This document shows, one piece after another, positions 25,644 through 34,717 of a DNA stretch of 64,000 nucleotides. Every line of letters begins with the position of its first letter. Within the stretch, counting starts at the first letter, position 1. The DNA comes from Alistipes timonensis JC136 (GTDB taxonomy: Bacteria > Bacteroidota > Bacteroidia > Bacteroidales > Rikenellaceae). The translations under genes were made by a program, and so were the position numbers. Where the stretch lies: NCBI RefSeq assembly GCF_900107675.1, contig NZ_FNRI01000004.1, forward strand, positions 309,318 to 373,317, read 5' to 3'. The notes under the pieces were generated by a model that saw nothing but the letters and a program-made list of their open reading frames with translations, made no database searches and was not told the origin of the DNA.

Positions 25644-26168
25644 TTAGTATCTGAGCAGTGTTTTTACGGGATAGAAGATGATGTCGCCCGATTCGAAGGA
25701 TTTGTCCAGACGAACCCGGTTTCCCTGCTTGTCGGTAAGGTATACCTTGCCTTTTTTGACTGTTACGGTCAGCGGATGGCTCGGGAAAAGGGTGTAGAGC
25801 GTCTGCCCGTCCTGGAAGGATTCGGGTGCGAATTTTCCTTTTATGATGTTGTATTTTAGGGTATTGCGCAGGCGTGGGGGATTGCCGTTGGCATAGCCTT
25901 CGGTCCGGTAGTAGACCTCGATACCGGTGTTGTCGGGGACGATCACCGTGTACTTTTTGCCGTCGGTCAGGTAATCGGCGAACGAGTTGTCGCCGGCGTA
26001 CATCGCATACATGCGTTTGTATTCGGTGACATAACGGTCGTATTTTCCGTTGTCGGTCCGGGAGAGCAGTTGCAGCGCTTCGCCGCCTATCTCCCCGGTT
26101 TGCTGGGCCTGGACCGGCGGGAACGAGCAGAACAGCGCCAGCAAAGCCGTGATCGTGAAGGTTTTCAT
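25644..26168 (-). CDS. Small secreted FAS1-like protein
   Basis: 174 residues with signal peptide ending VQAQ. The mature part resembles a single fasciclin (FAS1) domain: FADYLTDGKKYTVIVPDNTGIEVYY near the start, LRNTLKYNIIKGKF in the middle, then TVTVKKGKVYLTDKQGN and a final SGDIIFYPVKTLL. FAS1 domains in Bacteroidetes PULs are thought to mediate adhesion or glycan binding. It overlaps the esterase upstream by 4 bp and precedes GH2 by 6 bp, so it is part of the operon. The FAS1 call rests on pattern, not on a search. Confidence 0.6.
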   Translation of the reverse strand: MKTFTITALLALFCSFPPVQAQQTGEIGGEALQLLSRTDNGKYDRYVTEYKRMYAMYAGDNSFADYLTDGKKYTVIVPDNTGIEVYYRTEGYANGNPPRLRNTLKYNIIKGKFAPESFQDGQTLYTLFPSHPLTVTVKKGKVYLTDKQGNRVRLDKSFESGDIIFYPVKTLLRY

Positions 26169-27589
26169 CGTTTCTTGGTTTTAAGTTCCGTATCGAAGGT
26201 GAAGGGCGGCAGCGGAAGGCCGCTCTTGTGGTAGATCGTGAGGGTGTTGACGTTGCCCCAGGCATAACGCGCTCCGGTCGGGACCGGTACTTCCGCGGAG
26301 GACAGTTCCAGCAGGTTGCCCCGGATGTGCAGGTCGGCTTTATGCCAGTTTCCTTCCGTATCGCGCAGCTCGAATCCGGACTCCCCGCCGCGCAGGGTAA
26401 GACCGTTGCGGATGCCGCCGACGGAAATTTCGACCCTGCGGCCCTCGACCGAGGCGGGGCCGGGTAATGTCAGCGTTCCGGGGTCTTTGCCGCCGTAGAC
26501 GAGTTCTTTGGCTGCTGCGGCGAACCGTATGCCCACGGGGTATTTGTTTTTGGGATGGATATTCTCCGCATCGCCGCAGTCGGCCGTTACGACCATGGCC
26601 GTATGGGGGACCGTGCGGGCCGTGTTGAGCTGCGACTGGCGGAGGCGGGCCCAGCGTTCGCCGCTCTTGTCGCCCGGAACCCGGTAGGAAGGGAGCTGGG
26701 CGAAGATGAAGGGCAGGTTGTCGTTGCCGAAAAAGCGGCGCCAGTCGGCGATCAGTCCCGGAAACAGGGTGGCGTACTGTTCCGGAAAATAGCCGTTGCT
26801 CTCGCCCTGATACCAGATGACGCCGCGAACGGTCAGGCCGCGAAAACGGGCGAGCATCTTTTCGTAGAGCACCGAAGGATTTTTGTAATGGCTTCCGATG
26901 CCGTCGTAGACCTTGCCGACGGCGGCTTTCAGCGCCGGATCGGATGCGAACGCTTCGGGACTGATCCATGCTTCGGCCGTCGAGCCGCCGTGCGAACAGT
27001 TGACGATGCCTACCGGAACGCCCAGTTCACGGTGCAGCTCCCGGGCGAAAAGGTAGGCCACGGCGCTCCAGTCGTAAATGTTCCGTCCGTAGGCTCCCGA
27101 CCAGGGACGGTCGGAGGTGTCGAGCAGTTTGCCGCCGCTGACGACGTTGGCCCGGTAGTAGCAGCGGATGTCGGAGTAGTCGGCATCGCGGATCAGGGCG
27201 AGGCGGTCGTCGAACTCCATGCCGCGGACTTTGAAGGCCATGTTCGACTGTCCCCCGGCCAGCCAGACCTCGCCCACCAGAATGTCGCGGATCGTCACGG
27301 CCTCGCCGCCGGACCGGATCTCCATCGTGCGGTTCCGGCTGCTGGCCTCCAGAGCCGGAATCGTGACCTGCCATACTCCCTGTGTATCGGCTTCCGTCGT
27401 GACGGTATGTCCGGCAAATGATACCTCGACGGTGCTTCCGGGGGTTGCCGTGCCTTCCAATGGAAGCGGTATGCCGCGTTGAAGTACCATGCTGTCGCAG
27501 AGGTAGGGCGCCGGAGCGAGTTTCTGGGCCTGTACGCCGAAGGCGGCGGAGAGCAGGACGGTCAGGATGAGAAGACGGAGCGGTTTCAT
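26165..27589 (-). CDS. Sialate O-acetylesterase-like (SGNH) esterase
   Basis: 474 residues, signal peptide ending GVQAQ. Ig-like domain (about 45-105) then the SGNH-type catalytic core: block I VWLAGGQSNM with the nucleophile Ser, VGIVNCSHGGSTAEAWIS, VIWYQGESNGYFPEQY, and a late Asp/His region (ADCGDAENIHPKNKYPVG). This layout is that of the SASA family, which removes acetyl groups from sialic acid or plant and marine polysaccharides. In this PUL it probably deacetylates the polymer so that the GH enzymes can act. Confidence 0.87.
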   Translation of the reverse strand: MKPLRLLILTVLLSAAFGVQAQKLAPAPYLCDSMVLQRGIPLPLEGTATPGSTVEVSFAGHTVTTEADTQGVWQVTIPALEASSRNRTMEIRSGGEAVTIRDILVGEVWLAGGQSNMAFKVRGMEFDDRLALIRDADYSDIRCYYRANVVSGGKLLDTSDRPWSGAYGRNIYDWSAVAYLFARELHRELGVPVGIVNCSHGGSTAEAWISPEAFASDPALKAAVGKVYDGIGSHYKNPSVLYEKMLARFRGLTVRGVIWYQGESNGYFPEQYATLFPGLIADWRRFFGNDNLPFIFAQLPSYRVPGDKSGERWARLRQSQLNTARTVPHTAMVVTADCGDAENIHPKNKYPVGIRFAAAAKELVYGGKDPGTLTLPGPASVEGRRVEISVGGIRNGLTLRGGESGFELRDTEGNWHKADLHIRGNLLELSSAEVPVPTGARYAWGNVNTLTIYHKSGLPLPPFTFDTELKTKKR

Positions 27590-27595
27590 GGCAGG

Positions 27596-30427
27596 CTATT
27601 TTTCGAGCGTGAGGGTTTCCCATTCGGTTATGGAGCCGTCCTTCTTCCGGGCCGAGGTCCGGATTTCGAGATGTTCGGCGTCGGCCGGGAACGTGAACTC
27701 GTAGGGATAGGTCCCCGAACCGAGGCGTTTGCCGTTGACCTCCGCTGTTGCTGAAGCGTATTCCGTGTCGCTGATGTTGAAGTAGATGTAGGCGTGGCAG
27801 TTGTCTTTGCCCGTGTTGAGCACCATGCAGCGCACACGGTCGTCGCCGCTGGCCGCATAATCCTTGCTCCATGCCTCGGGAACCGCCAGAAGACGCTGTT
27901 GGACGGCAACTTTCGGCCGGACGCCTTCGATCTTCACGGCGGTCAGCGAGTTGGGTTTGACGGTGACTTCGAATTCACCTCCGTGCGCGTCTTTGCACGA
28001 GCCTTCGGGACTCAGCAGGCGGACTTTGCAGGTTGTGTTCCGGCCGATGCCCAACCGTTCGGTGTCGAGTCGGACCGTGGAGACGACCTCGCGGCCGCAT
28101 TGGTTCGAGAAGGCGAGGTAGAGGGCATCTTCGCCGCGGGCGGCCACGTAGTTGAGTTCGATGTCGGAACTTTCAGCCAGTCCGTCAGGCATCCACAACC
28201 ATGCCTGCTCGCCGTAGAACTCGCCCGGGCGATGTCCGTAGAATTTGCTTTGCAGGTAGGCGTAGGCCTCGATGAACTCGTCGGGAAACCGGATTGCGCC
28301 CCGGCTGCGGTACAGTGCGTCGGTGACGAGATAGTCGTAGAGCAGCGATACCTGCGGCATGATGTGGTTGTAATGGAACGAGTTGACCCCTAATTCCTTG
28401 TGTCCGCGCAACGGATAATCCTCCTTTTCGTAGATCGTCGTGCGGGCCGTGTTGATGTGGTAGCCCGGGAAATTGCGGTAACGCCCGACGATGGCGTTCT
28501 TGGCGATTACGGCCAGGAAATCGTCACCCGTGTAGTGGGCCAGTCGTACGAACCAAGCGGCGTAATTGGCCATGAAGATAGCGCGGTGTCCCGTGCAGGT
28601 CCCCGACGATTCGGGGGTGAGTCCGATTTCGGAGAGTCGCCAGGCGGGGGCCTCTTCCCGCGGGGCGTCCATCCGGGCATGCCCTTTCTGTTTCAGATAG
28701 GCGTAATGCGGGGCTTTGCCGTCGGGGTTCACGACGATATGCGTGTCGGGAACCTCCGGGCAATACCAGATATACTGGGTGTAGAGCCGTGCGCCGCGGT
28801 GCGCCGCTTCGAGGTAACGTTTTTCGCCCGTCGTTTCGTAGAGTTCCAGCAGGTCGATCCACTTGGGAGCGAAACCCGTCCAGAAGAAGAAGCCTCCGGC
28901 CGCCGGGTCCGAAAAGTCGGCCGCCGGGGTGTCGATGCGGGCTGCGATATAGGCGTCGGCGCCACGCATGGCTTCGTTCAGATAGACCGTGTCGAGCGTG
29001 GCCCGGTAGAGATGCAGGGCGTTTTTCCAGGTGCGGCCCTCTTCCCGGACATCGAGGTTCCGGACGCGGCTCTTGCCGTATTCCTGTCCGGCGAGGCGCA
29101 CGAGGAACGGGTTTTTGCGCTGGAAGACGTTGTAAAGTGTCGTCAGTTCCGAAATAGGTGCGCAGGGGCCGTCGAGCTTGCGCGACGGGTACTGGATGCG
29201 CTGCATCGAATCGGCCGAAAAGAGGAATTTTTCGCGCGAGAGCATGTATTCCAGAATGGGGTAGGCGCGTTTTTCGTAAACGGCTTCGTTGTCGTTCAGC
29301 AGGGCGATCTCCAACGGGTTGAGCGCCGAGACGTTCTTCACGGCGCCCGGCACGTCGGTCGAGTAGGCGCATCCTTTCTGTTCGTCGATGAACCAGCTGT
29401 AACGGCTCATCGTGTAGCCGATGATGTTGGCGATGGTGTTGTTGAGCGTCGAGATGTCGTTGTGGCGCAGGTCACGGAAGGCGTAGATGCGCTCAGCGGT
29501 ACGCTGTACGGCGTCGGTTGTGTTTCCTTTGCAGGCGAACAGCAGTGCGTTGAAACGGTAGGTGTCCCCTGCCGCCATTTCCGACTCCGTGCCGCCCGGA
29601 ACGGGGGCGAAGAGCATCGGTGCGGCTTTGCCTTCGGCGGTGCGGAGTGCAACGCAGAAGCGGCTGTTTTCCGCGGTGGGCAGCGGGTCGAAGGGAAATT
29701 CTGCGGGATGGGCCACGATGCCGCGGCTTACGCCGTCGGTGGTGACGAAGGCCGAGGGTACCGGACAGCGGAACGCCAGCGTAGCGTAGCTGCGGTCGGG
29801 AAAGCGGCGCTCCTGCCAGATCATCGGCTGCCACAGCTCCGTGACACGCGCCGTGTCAGCCGCTTCGTAGCCGGTGAAGCCTACCGAATAGTAGCCGTCG
29901 GTCTTGGGCCGCAGCGTGCAGGAGAGCATCGGGTAGCCCGACACGGAGTCGACGCCCAGTTCGGCTTCGAGTGCGAAAAGCTCGTGTTCGGGGTAGGTGA
30001 AGCGGACCTTTGCGCCGTCGGCGACGGCTCCGGAGGGACGCATTTCGATATTTTCGCCGGTGTTGAAGAGCGAAAAGGTCCGGGATTCTACGGCGCCTTC
30101 GAGGATGCTCGCGTCGAACCCGTCGCCGACCTGATCGTCGGTGCGCTCGACGCGCCGCACGTCGCCGTTTTCCGAACGCCAGGTGGCGGCGTTGTAGAGT
30201 ACGTTTTCGATTCCTGCGGGGCGCATTTTCAATTCCGGGTCGCGGGGCGTGCGGATGATCGTGAAGACCGGGACATAGCTGTTTTTCGTGCCCTCCGTCC
30301 GGAAGGTGATCGTGCCGTTGGGTGCGACGCTGACATCGCCGTCCGTCGCCGGAAGGTGTATCGAAGAGCCGCAGCCGGCGAGCCATAAGGTTGCGGCGAG
30401 TGCCGCTGCCATCAATCTGTATTTCAT
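27596..30427 (-). CDS. Large lipoprotein of unknown family (PUL protein B), paralogue of protein A
   Basis: 943 residues with a lipoprotein signal (ALAATLWLAGC). Its domain order matches the protein at 20332-23172: N-terminal beta half, helical repeats (NNTIANIIGYTMSRYSWFIDEQKG, YLEAAHRGARLYTQYIW) and a C-terminal beta domain. Shared motifs include KGCAYSTDVPGAVKNVSALNPL, CTGHRAIFMANYAAWFVRLAHYTGD, FPGYHINTARTT and SFHYNH. Retention of two diverged copies in one operon suggests two related but distinct linkages or lengths of substrate. No published family could be assigned by eye. Confidence 0.75.
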   Translation of the reverse strand: MKYRLMAAALAATLWLAGCGSSIHLPATDGDVSVAPNGTITFRTEGTKNSYVPVFTIIRTPRDPELKMRPAGIENVLYNAATWRSENGDVRRVERTDDQVGDGFDASILEGAVESRTFSLFNTGENIEMRPSGAVADGAKVRFTYPEHELFALEAELGVDSVSGYPMLSCTLRPKTDGYYSVGFTGYEAADTARVTELWQPMIWQERRFPDRSYATLAFRCPVPSAFVTTDGVSRGIVAHPAEFPFDPLPTAENSRFCVALRTAEGKAAPMLFAPVPGGTESEMAAGDTYRFNALLFACKGNTTDAVQRTAERIYAFRDLRHNDISTLNNTIANIIGYTMSRYSWFIDEQKGCAYSTDVPGAVKNVSALNPLEIALLNDNEAVYEKRAYPILEYMLSREKFLFSADSMQRIQYPSRKLDGPCAPISELTTLYNVFQRKNPFLVRLAGQEYGKSRVRNLDVREEGRTWKNALHLYRATLDTVYLNEAMRGADAYIAARIDTPAADFSDPAAGGFFFWTGFAPKWIDLLELYETTGEKRYLEAAHRGARLYTQYIWYCPEVPDTHIVVNPDGKAPHYAYLKQKGHARMDAPREEAPAWRLSEIGLTPESSGTCTGHRAIFMANYAAWFVRLAHYTGDDFLAVIAKNAIVGRYRNFPGYHINTARTTIYEKEDYPLRGHKELGVNSFHYNHIMPQVSLLYDYLVTDALYRSRGAIRFPDEFIEAYAYLQSKFYGHRPGEFYGEQAWLWMPDGLAESSDIELNYVAARGEDALYLAFSNQCGREVVSTVRLDTERLGIGRNTTCKVRLLSPEGSCKDAHGGEFEVTVKPNSLTAVKIEGVRPKVAVQQRLLAVPEAWSKDYAASGDDRVRCMVLNTGKDNCHAYIYFNISDTEYASATAEVNGKRLGSGTYPYEFTFPADAEHLEIRTSARKKDGSITEWETLTLEK

Positions 30428-30428
30428 C

Positions 30429-33002
30429 TTATTTGCGTGTTATCTCCCATAGTTTAAGTCCGAATCCGTCGATCGTGCAGTCGGTTGCTTCCGTGTCCGA
30501 GAGCCGTTCGGTTTCCGGTGTCAGGGCACGGACCCGGTCGATACTCTGCCAGCCGAGTTTCGTGACATCGAGGGTGATCCGGCCCCGGTTTTCGTGTGCC
30601 GAACTGCCCAGCAGAACGATGTAAAGCCGTCGGCCGTCGCTCGAAAGCGCCGTCAGGCAGTCGAGATCGGGACACCCCGTCCGGACGAGTCCCGGGCGGA
30701 GGATCAGGTCGGCTTCGTGTTGCCCGATGCGTCCGGGTGCGAATCCCGTGATGCGCTGCGGCCCGACCTTGGGCGTCACGAAGCCCCGTGGGAAGGCGAT
30801 CAGCCCTTCGCTGCGGCATTCGGCTTCGCAAAGCAGGTAATCGACGATCCATCCCAGCTGCCACCAGGCATGATGCGGGAAAGGTCCCGGGCCGCGGTCG
30901 AACTGCGACCAGTAGTAAGTGGCGATCTTCGTGTCGGGGTTGAGGAACTCCTCCCGGGCGATGGCCGCCGTGCGCGCCAGATCGACGAAGAGGCTGTCGC
31001 CCGTCATTGCCGCCAGCCGGGTGTAGAGTCCGCAATGGCTCGTCAGCAGAATGGGACCGCTCTTGGTTGCCGATCCCGTGCTTCCGCCGTGTTCGAAACA
31101 AAGTCCCGTCTGGCTCAGCTGCCAGTCGCGCAGTTCCCGGCCTTTCCGCCGGACGGGTGCATTCTCCGACCGCGGGTGGGTGTATACGGAGCAGGCATAG
31201 AGCCGTGCCGCGCGGACGGCTGCTTCGAGATAACGTTCGTTCCCGCTCGCTTCGTATGTTTCGAGCAGCGCTTGGGCGCTTTGCACCGTGGCGAAGTCGT
31301 TGATGAAACGGGCATCGCCGCAGACGCCGAGGAACCGTCCCCGGTCGACGGCGTGCCCGACATACCAGTCGGCGCCGCGGAGCGCCGCATCGAGGTATTT
31401 CCGTTCGCCCAGGATGCGGTGGGCGACCAGCAGTCCGTAGAACGTGGGGCGCAGGTCTTCGAGGTCGGTGAAGAGCGCCTTGCCCGTGAGTTTGTCATAG
31501 GCCACGTTGAAACTGCCGTCCGGATGTTGCAGCGAGAGCAGCAGATCGGCGCCTTCGCGCAGTTTCTCGCGCAGCAGTGTGTCCTGAGGCTCGAAGAGCA
31601 GGATGTTGCCGATGTCGATCAGCGTGTAATAGGTGATGCCGATCGGCTCGATGTGGTTGCCCCATTCCTCGACGAACGTCCCCTTTTTCGAAAGGTAGTA
31701 CTGTCCGAGCGCCGCGCCGCGGTTGCGGTCGCCGTGTCCGCCCTGCTGCATGAGTTTGAAATTGCGGATGTAAGGCAGACGGCCGTGCCGGAGCAGGCTG
31801 TCGCCGGTCATCGCCGCGAGCATCCACACCGCCCCGGCGTCGGCGTTTTTCATGGCGTCTTTCTCCGAGCCGACGACGCTGCCCAGATAGGCCTGTGCGC
31901 CGATTTCAATTCCTTCGCAGCGTTCCGTGCGCCAGAGCGAGAGCGAGTCGTCGCAGACATAGCGGTAGATCGCTTCGAGCCGGTCGGTGAGCGAGAAACG
32001 GGAACGCCGCAGGGCGAGTTCCTCTTTCAGCCCGTAGATGTCGTAAACGGCGTGTTTGAAAACTTCGTACCAGTCGGTGCGGCGCAGCGTGTAACGAAAC
32101 GCAAAACGGGTTTGGCCGCCTGCTTCGAGCCATGAACCCTCCTCGCCGAGCACCGGGTGCCAGGCCGTGGGGCAGAGCCGTCCGTCGCGTGTCATGTGCG
32201 AAAGTCCCGTGCTCCAGCATTCTCCATGCGTGCGCCGGTCGCCCGCGTAGGGTTTCCGGTCGTAACCCGGCTCGGGAATGACGGCCAGCGTGAGCCCTTG
32301 CCTGTCGGTCAGCAGCGAGGCCATTGTAGTCACGGTGTTTTCGTTGCAGACCATCGGCAGGTGCGGCAATCCCTGGCCGTACATGTAGGCCCGGTGGAAG
32401 TCGGATTCGATGGCGTCGCCCTGGAAGAATCCCGGGATGCATCCCCACGCCAACTGTTCTTCGGGGAGTGTGGCCGTGGCCGGGGTTGAAAGGGAATAAT
32501 AGCCTGCCCGTGCTGCGGTGAAGGTCATCCGTACGCACAGGTCGCCCGGATGGGCCGCGTCGGCCCACCATTCGGCCGTGAGTCGTCCGGGTTTACCTGT
32601 GGCTTCGAAACGGAGGGTATCGCCGCTTCGGTGCATCTCCTGCGGCACGAGCCGGAAGGCTTCGCCCGCACGGTTCAGCGGTACGGAGGAGGTGGCTTTA
32701 CGGTAGCTCGGGGCGATGCAGTGGAAACGGTCGATGTCGAAGCACAGCGTGTCGCCGCCCCGGTTGACGACGATCTCGCCTTCCGTCGGCGGCCTTTCCG
32801 GTGTGTAGAGCACAGTGTATCCGCCGTCGGGAATGCCCCAGACGAACGTCTGCCCTTCGTCGCGGAGCTCCATTTTCCGGGGCTTCCAGCCTTCGCCGCT
32901 TTTCTGCCACGAAATGCCGATCCGGGAATCGCCGATGCGCGGACCGTTTCCGAAGAGGGTCAGCGGGCCGAGGAGGGCGAGTATGCAGAGCGCTTTTTTC
33001 AT
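30429..33002 (-). CDS. Large secreted protein with (alpha/alpha)-barrel-like helical repeats (PUL protein C)
   Basis: 857 residues, signal peptide about 1-18. An N-terminal beta half (GYYSLSTPATATLPEEQLAWGCIPGFFQGDAIESDFHR) is followed by helical-hairpin repeats between about 340 and 700: ADLLLSLQHPDGSFNVAY, YLDAALRGADWYVGHAV, YLEAAVRAARLYACSVY, SLFVDLARTAAIAREEF. Such repeats are typical of (alpha/alpha)6 barrels in GH88/GH105-like enzymes and heparinase-type lyases. It has the same overall architecture as proteins A and B but much lower similarity. Catalytic residues cannot be named. Only 1 bp separates it from gene B. Confidence 0.7.
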   Translation of the reverse strand: MKKALCILALLGPLTLFGNGPRIGDSRIGISWQKSGEGWKPRKMELRDEGQTFVWGIPDGGYTVLYTPERPPTEGEIVVNRGGDTLCFDIDRFHCIAPSYRKATSSVPLNRAGEAFRLVPQEMHRSGDTLRFEATGKPGRLTAEWWADAAHPGDLCVRMTFTAARAGYYSLSTPATATLPEEQLAWGCIPGFFQGDAIESDFHRAYMYGQGLPHLPMVCNENTVTTMASLLTDRQGLTLAVIPEPGYDRKPYAGDRRTHGECWSTGLSHMTRDGRLCPTAWHPVLGEEGSWLEAGGQTRFAFRYTLRRTDWYEVFKHAVYDIYGLKEELALRRSRFSLTDRLEAIYRYVCDDSLSLWRTERCEGIEIGAQAYLGSVVGSEKDAMKNADAGAVWMLAAMTGDSLLRHGRLPYIRNFKLMQQGGHGDRNRGAALGQYYLSKKGTFVEEWGNHIEPIGITYYTLIDIGNILLFEPQDTLLREKLREGADLLLSLQHPDGSFNVAYDKLTGKALFTDLEDLRPTFYGLLVAHRILGERKYLDAALRGADWYVGHAVDRGRFLGVCGDARFINDFATVQSAQALLETYEASGNERYLEAAVRAARLYACSVYTHPRSENAPVRRKGRELRDWQLSQTGLCFEHGGSTGSATKSGPILLTSHCGLYTRLAAMTGDSLFVDLARTAAIAREEFLNPDTKIATYYWSQFDRGPGPFPHHAWWQLGWIVDYLLCEAECRSEGLIAFPRGFVTPKVGPQRITGFAPGRIGQHEADLILRPGLVRTGCPDLDCLTALSSDGRRLYIVLLGSSAHENRGRITLDVTKLGWQSIDRVRALTPETERLSDTEATDCTIDGFGLKLWEITRK

Positions 33003-33079
33003 CGTTGCGGCTGTTCGGGTTTATGGCAGACAAGCAGCCGGGTCGGGACTGCTTGTCTGCGCGTTCGGTGAGGCGGCGT

Positions 33080-34699
33080 TTAGTAGCCGGGATTCTGGTC
33101 CGGGGCGTTGATATAGGGATTGGTGTTGATCTCGTTTTGCGGGATGGGCCACAGGTAATCCCGGTTGGGATTGAACGATCGCGTGTCAACCTTGTAGGGG
33201 ATGTACTTCGGCGGGTTGAGGCGCACGTCCTGGTATCTGTAGCCATAGGCGTCGGTCATCATTTCGGGACCGATCCGCCAGCGGCGGATATCCGAAATGC
33301 GGGTGCCTTCGAACGCGAACTCGACGCGGCGTTCGTGGCGGATGATGGCCCGCAGCGCATTGGCATCGAGCTCCGTGCCTTCGACGTCCTCGACCTTCGG
33401 CATCATCACCGAAGGACGCTGACGTACGCGGTCGATCAGCCCGCGGACTTCGGCCTCGTCGAACGTTCCCGATTCCACGAGCGCCTCGGCACGCATCAGC
33501 AGCACGTCGGCGAAACGGATCAGGATGATGTTGTGTTCCGAGTTGTTCTTCTCGGTCTCGGTGTAGTCGTTCCACTTGCGGATCTTCATGCCCGTGTGGT
33601 TTGAAGAGCTCGGGAGGAAGATCGTGCCGCGGCCGTTGTCCGTGCCCGGCATGATGATCGACTGGTCGAGACGCGGGTCACGGTCCTTGTAGGGGTAGGT
33701 CGGATCGAAAGCCGGGTCGGCGCTCTTGTAGAGCTGCGTCTCGGCGTCCCAGCTTACGGGATAGCCGTTCTTGGTGTAATAGCATTCGGCGAGTGATGCC
33801 GTCGGGCAATAGGAGTTCCACTCGTAGGTAAAGGTATAGAGCTGGTGCGAAAGCCCCTGCGAATAGGCGTTCTTCATGTACTGGATGTCGAAGATCACCT
33901 CGCAGTTGTTCTCGTTCTGGGGCAGAAACAGCTCCCGGTAGAGGGGATAGAGGTCGTAACGGAGTGCACCGTTCTCGTCTTTGAGGTCGATCACCTCTTT
34001 GAGAGTCTCGGCTGCCTGGGCGTACATTCCGTTGTAGAGCTCGATCTTGCCTTTGAGGGCCAGTGCGGCGCCGCGTGTGGCGCGCCCGGTATCCTCGGCG
34101 GCATAAGTTACGGGCAGGTATCCGGCCGCTTCTTCCAGATCGCCGAGGATCTGTTCCACGATCTGCGCCTTGGGGGTGCGGGGTTTGCTGTCGGCCAGGT
34201 CGACCTGTTCGAGGTACATCGGCACGTCTCCGAAGAAGTCGATGAGCTCCGAGTAGAAATATGCGCGCAGGAAGAGCGCCTCGCTGCGGAGCCGGTCCTT
34301 GATGTTGGTGGCCGGGACGGTTATTTCGTAACAGTGGTCGAGCCAGGCCAGCAGGGTGTTGGCACGCGAGATTCCGCGGTAGCCGCGGCTCCAGAAATTC
34401 AGGGCATAGATGCTCGACGAACCGTGGGTGCCCTGTCCGAATTCCTGCGTGTTCTGGTTGCGCGAGTAGTTGTACATGTTGTCCGACATGCAATCGAAGT
34501 CGATGGCGTAGGTGCGGCCCTTCACCGGTTCGAGGGCGGCGTTGTAGATGCCGTTGACGGCGATGACGGCGTTCTCCTGCGAAGAGAAGAAGGTGGCGGG
34601 GTCGAGTGCGTCCTGCGGCTCGCGTATCAGGTAATCCGCGCAGGAACCCAGCATGAGCGCCGAACCGACGAATGCGACTATTTTATGATAAGTTTTCAT
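33080..34699 (-). CDS. SusD/RagB-like surface glycan-binding lipoprotein
   Basis: 539 residues. Signal MKTYHKIVAFVGSALMLGSC has a lipobox Cys, followed by DYLIREPQDALDPATFF, characteristic of SusD N-termini. Helical TPR-like stretches (LRSEALFLRAYFYSELIDFFGDVPMYLEQVDLADS, ALALKGKIELYNGMYAQAAETLKEVI) and the C-terminal RHERRVEFAFEGTRISDIRRW block are diagnostic. It caps the SusC porin encoded 18 bp upstream and delivers oligosaccharides to it. A 77-bp gap follows before the next gene, the longest inside this operon. Confidence 0.95.
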   Translation of the reverse strand: MKTYHKIVAFVGSALMLGSCADYLIREPQDALDPATFFSSQENAVIAVNGIYNAALEPVKGRTYAIDFDCMSDNMYNYSRNQNTQEFGQGTHGSSSIYALNFWSRGYRGISRANTLLAWLDHCYEITVPATNIKDRLRSEALFLRAYFYSELIDFFGDVPMYLEQVDLADSKPRTPKAQIVEQILGDLEEAAGYLPVTYAAEDTGRATRGAALALKGKIELYNGMYAQAAETLKEVIDLKDENGALRYDLYPLYRELFLPQNENNCEVIFDIQYMKNAYSQGLSHQLYTFTYEWNSYCPTASLAECYYTKNGYPVSWDAETQLYKSADPAFDPTYPYKDRDPRLDQSIIMPGTDNGRGTIFLPSSSNHTGMKIRKWNDYTETEKNNSEHNIILIRFADVLLMRAEALVESGTFDEAEVRGLIDRVRQRPSVMMPKVEDVEGTELDANALRAIIRHERRVEFAFEGTRISDIRRWRIGPEMMTDAYGYRYQDVRLNPPKYIPYKVDTRSFNPNRDYLWPIPQNEINTNPYINAPDQNPGY

Positions 34700-34717
34700 C
34701 TTTGTCCGTGTTTAGGG

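Noticed and set aside
20623..25859. Long + strand open frames (843 and 894 codons) opposite PUL protein A and GH2
   Set aside because: Antisense shadows caused by codon bias in high-GC genes; the minus strand has catalytic motifs and operon spacing.
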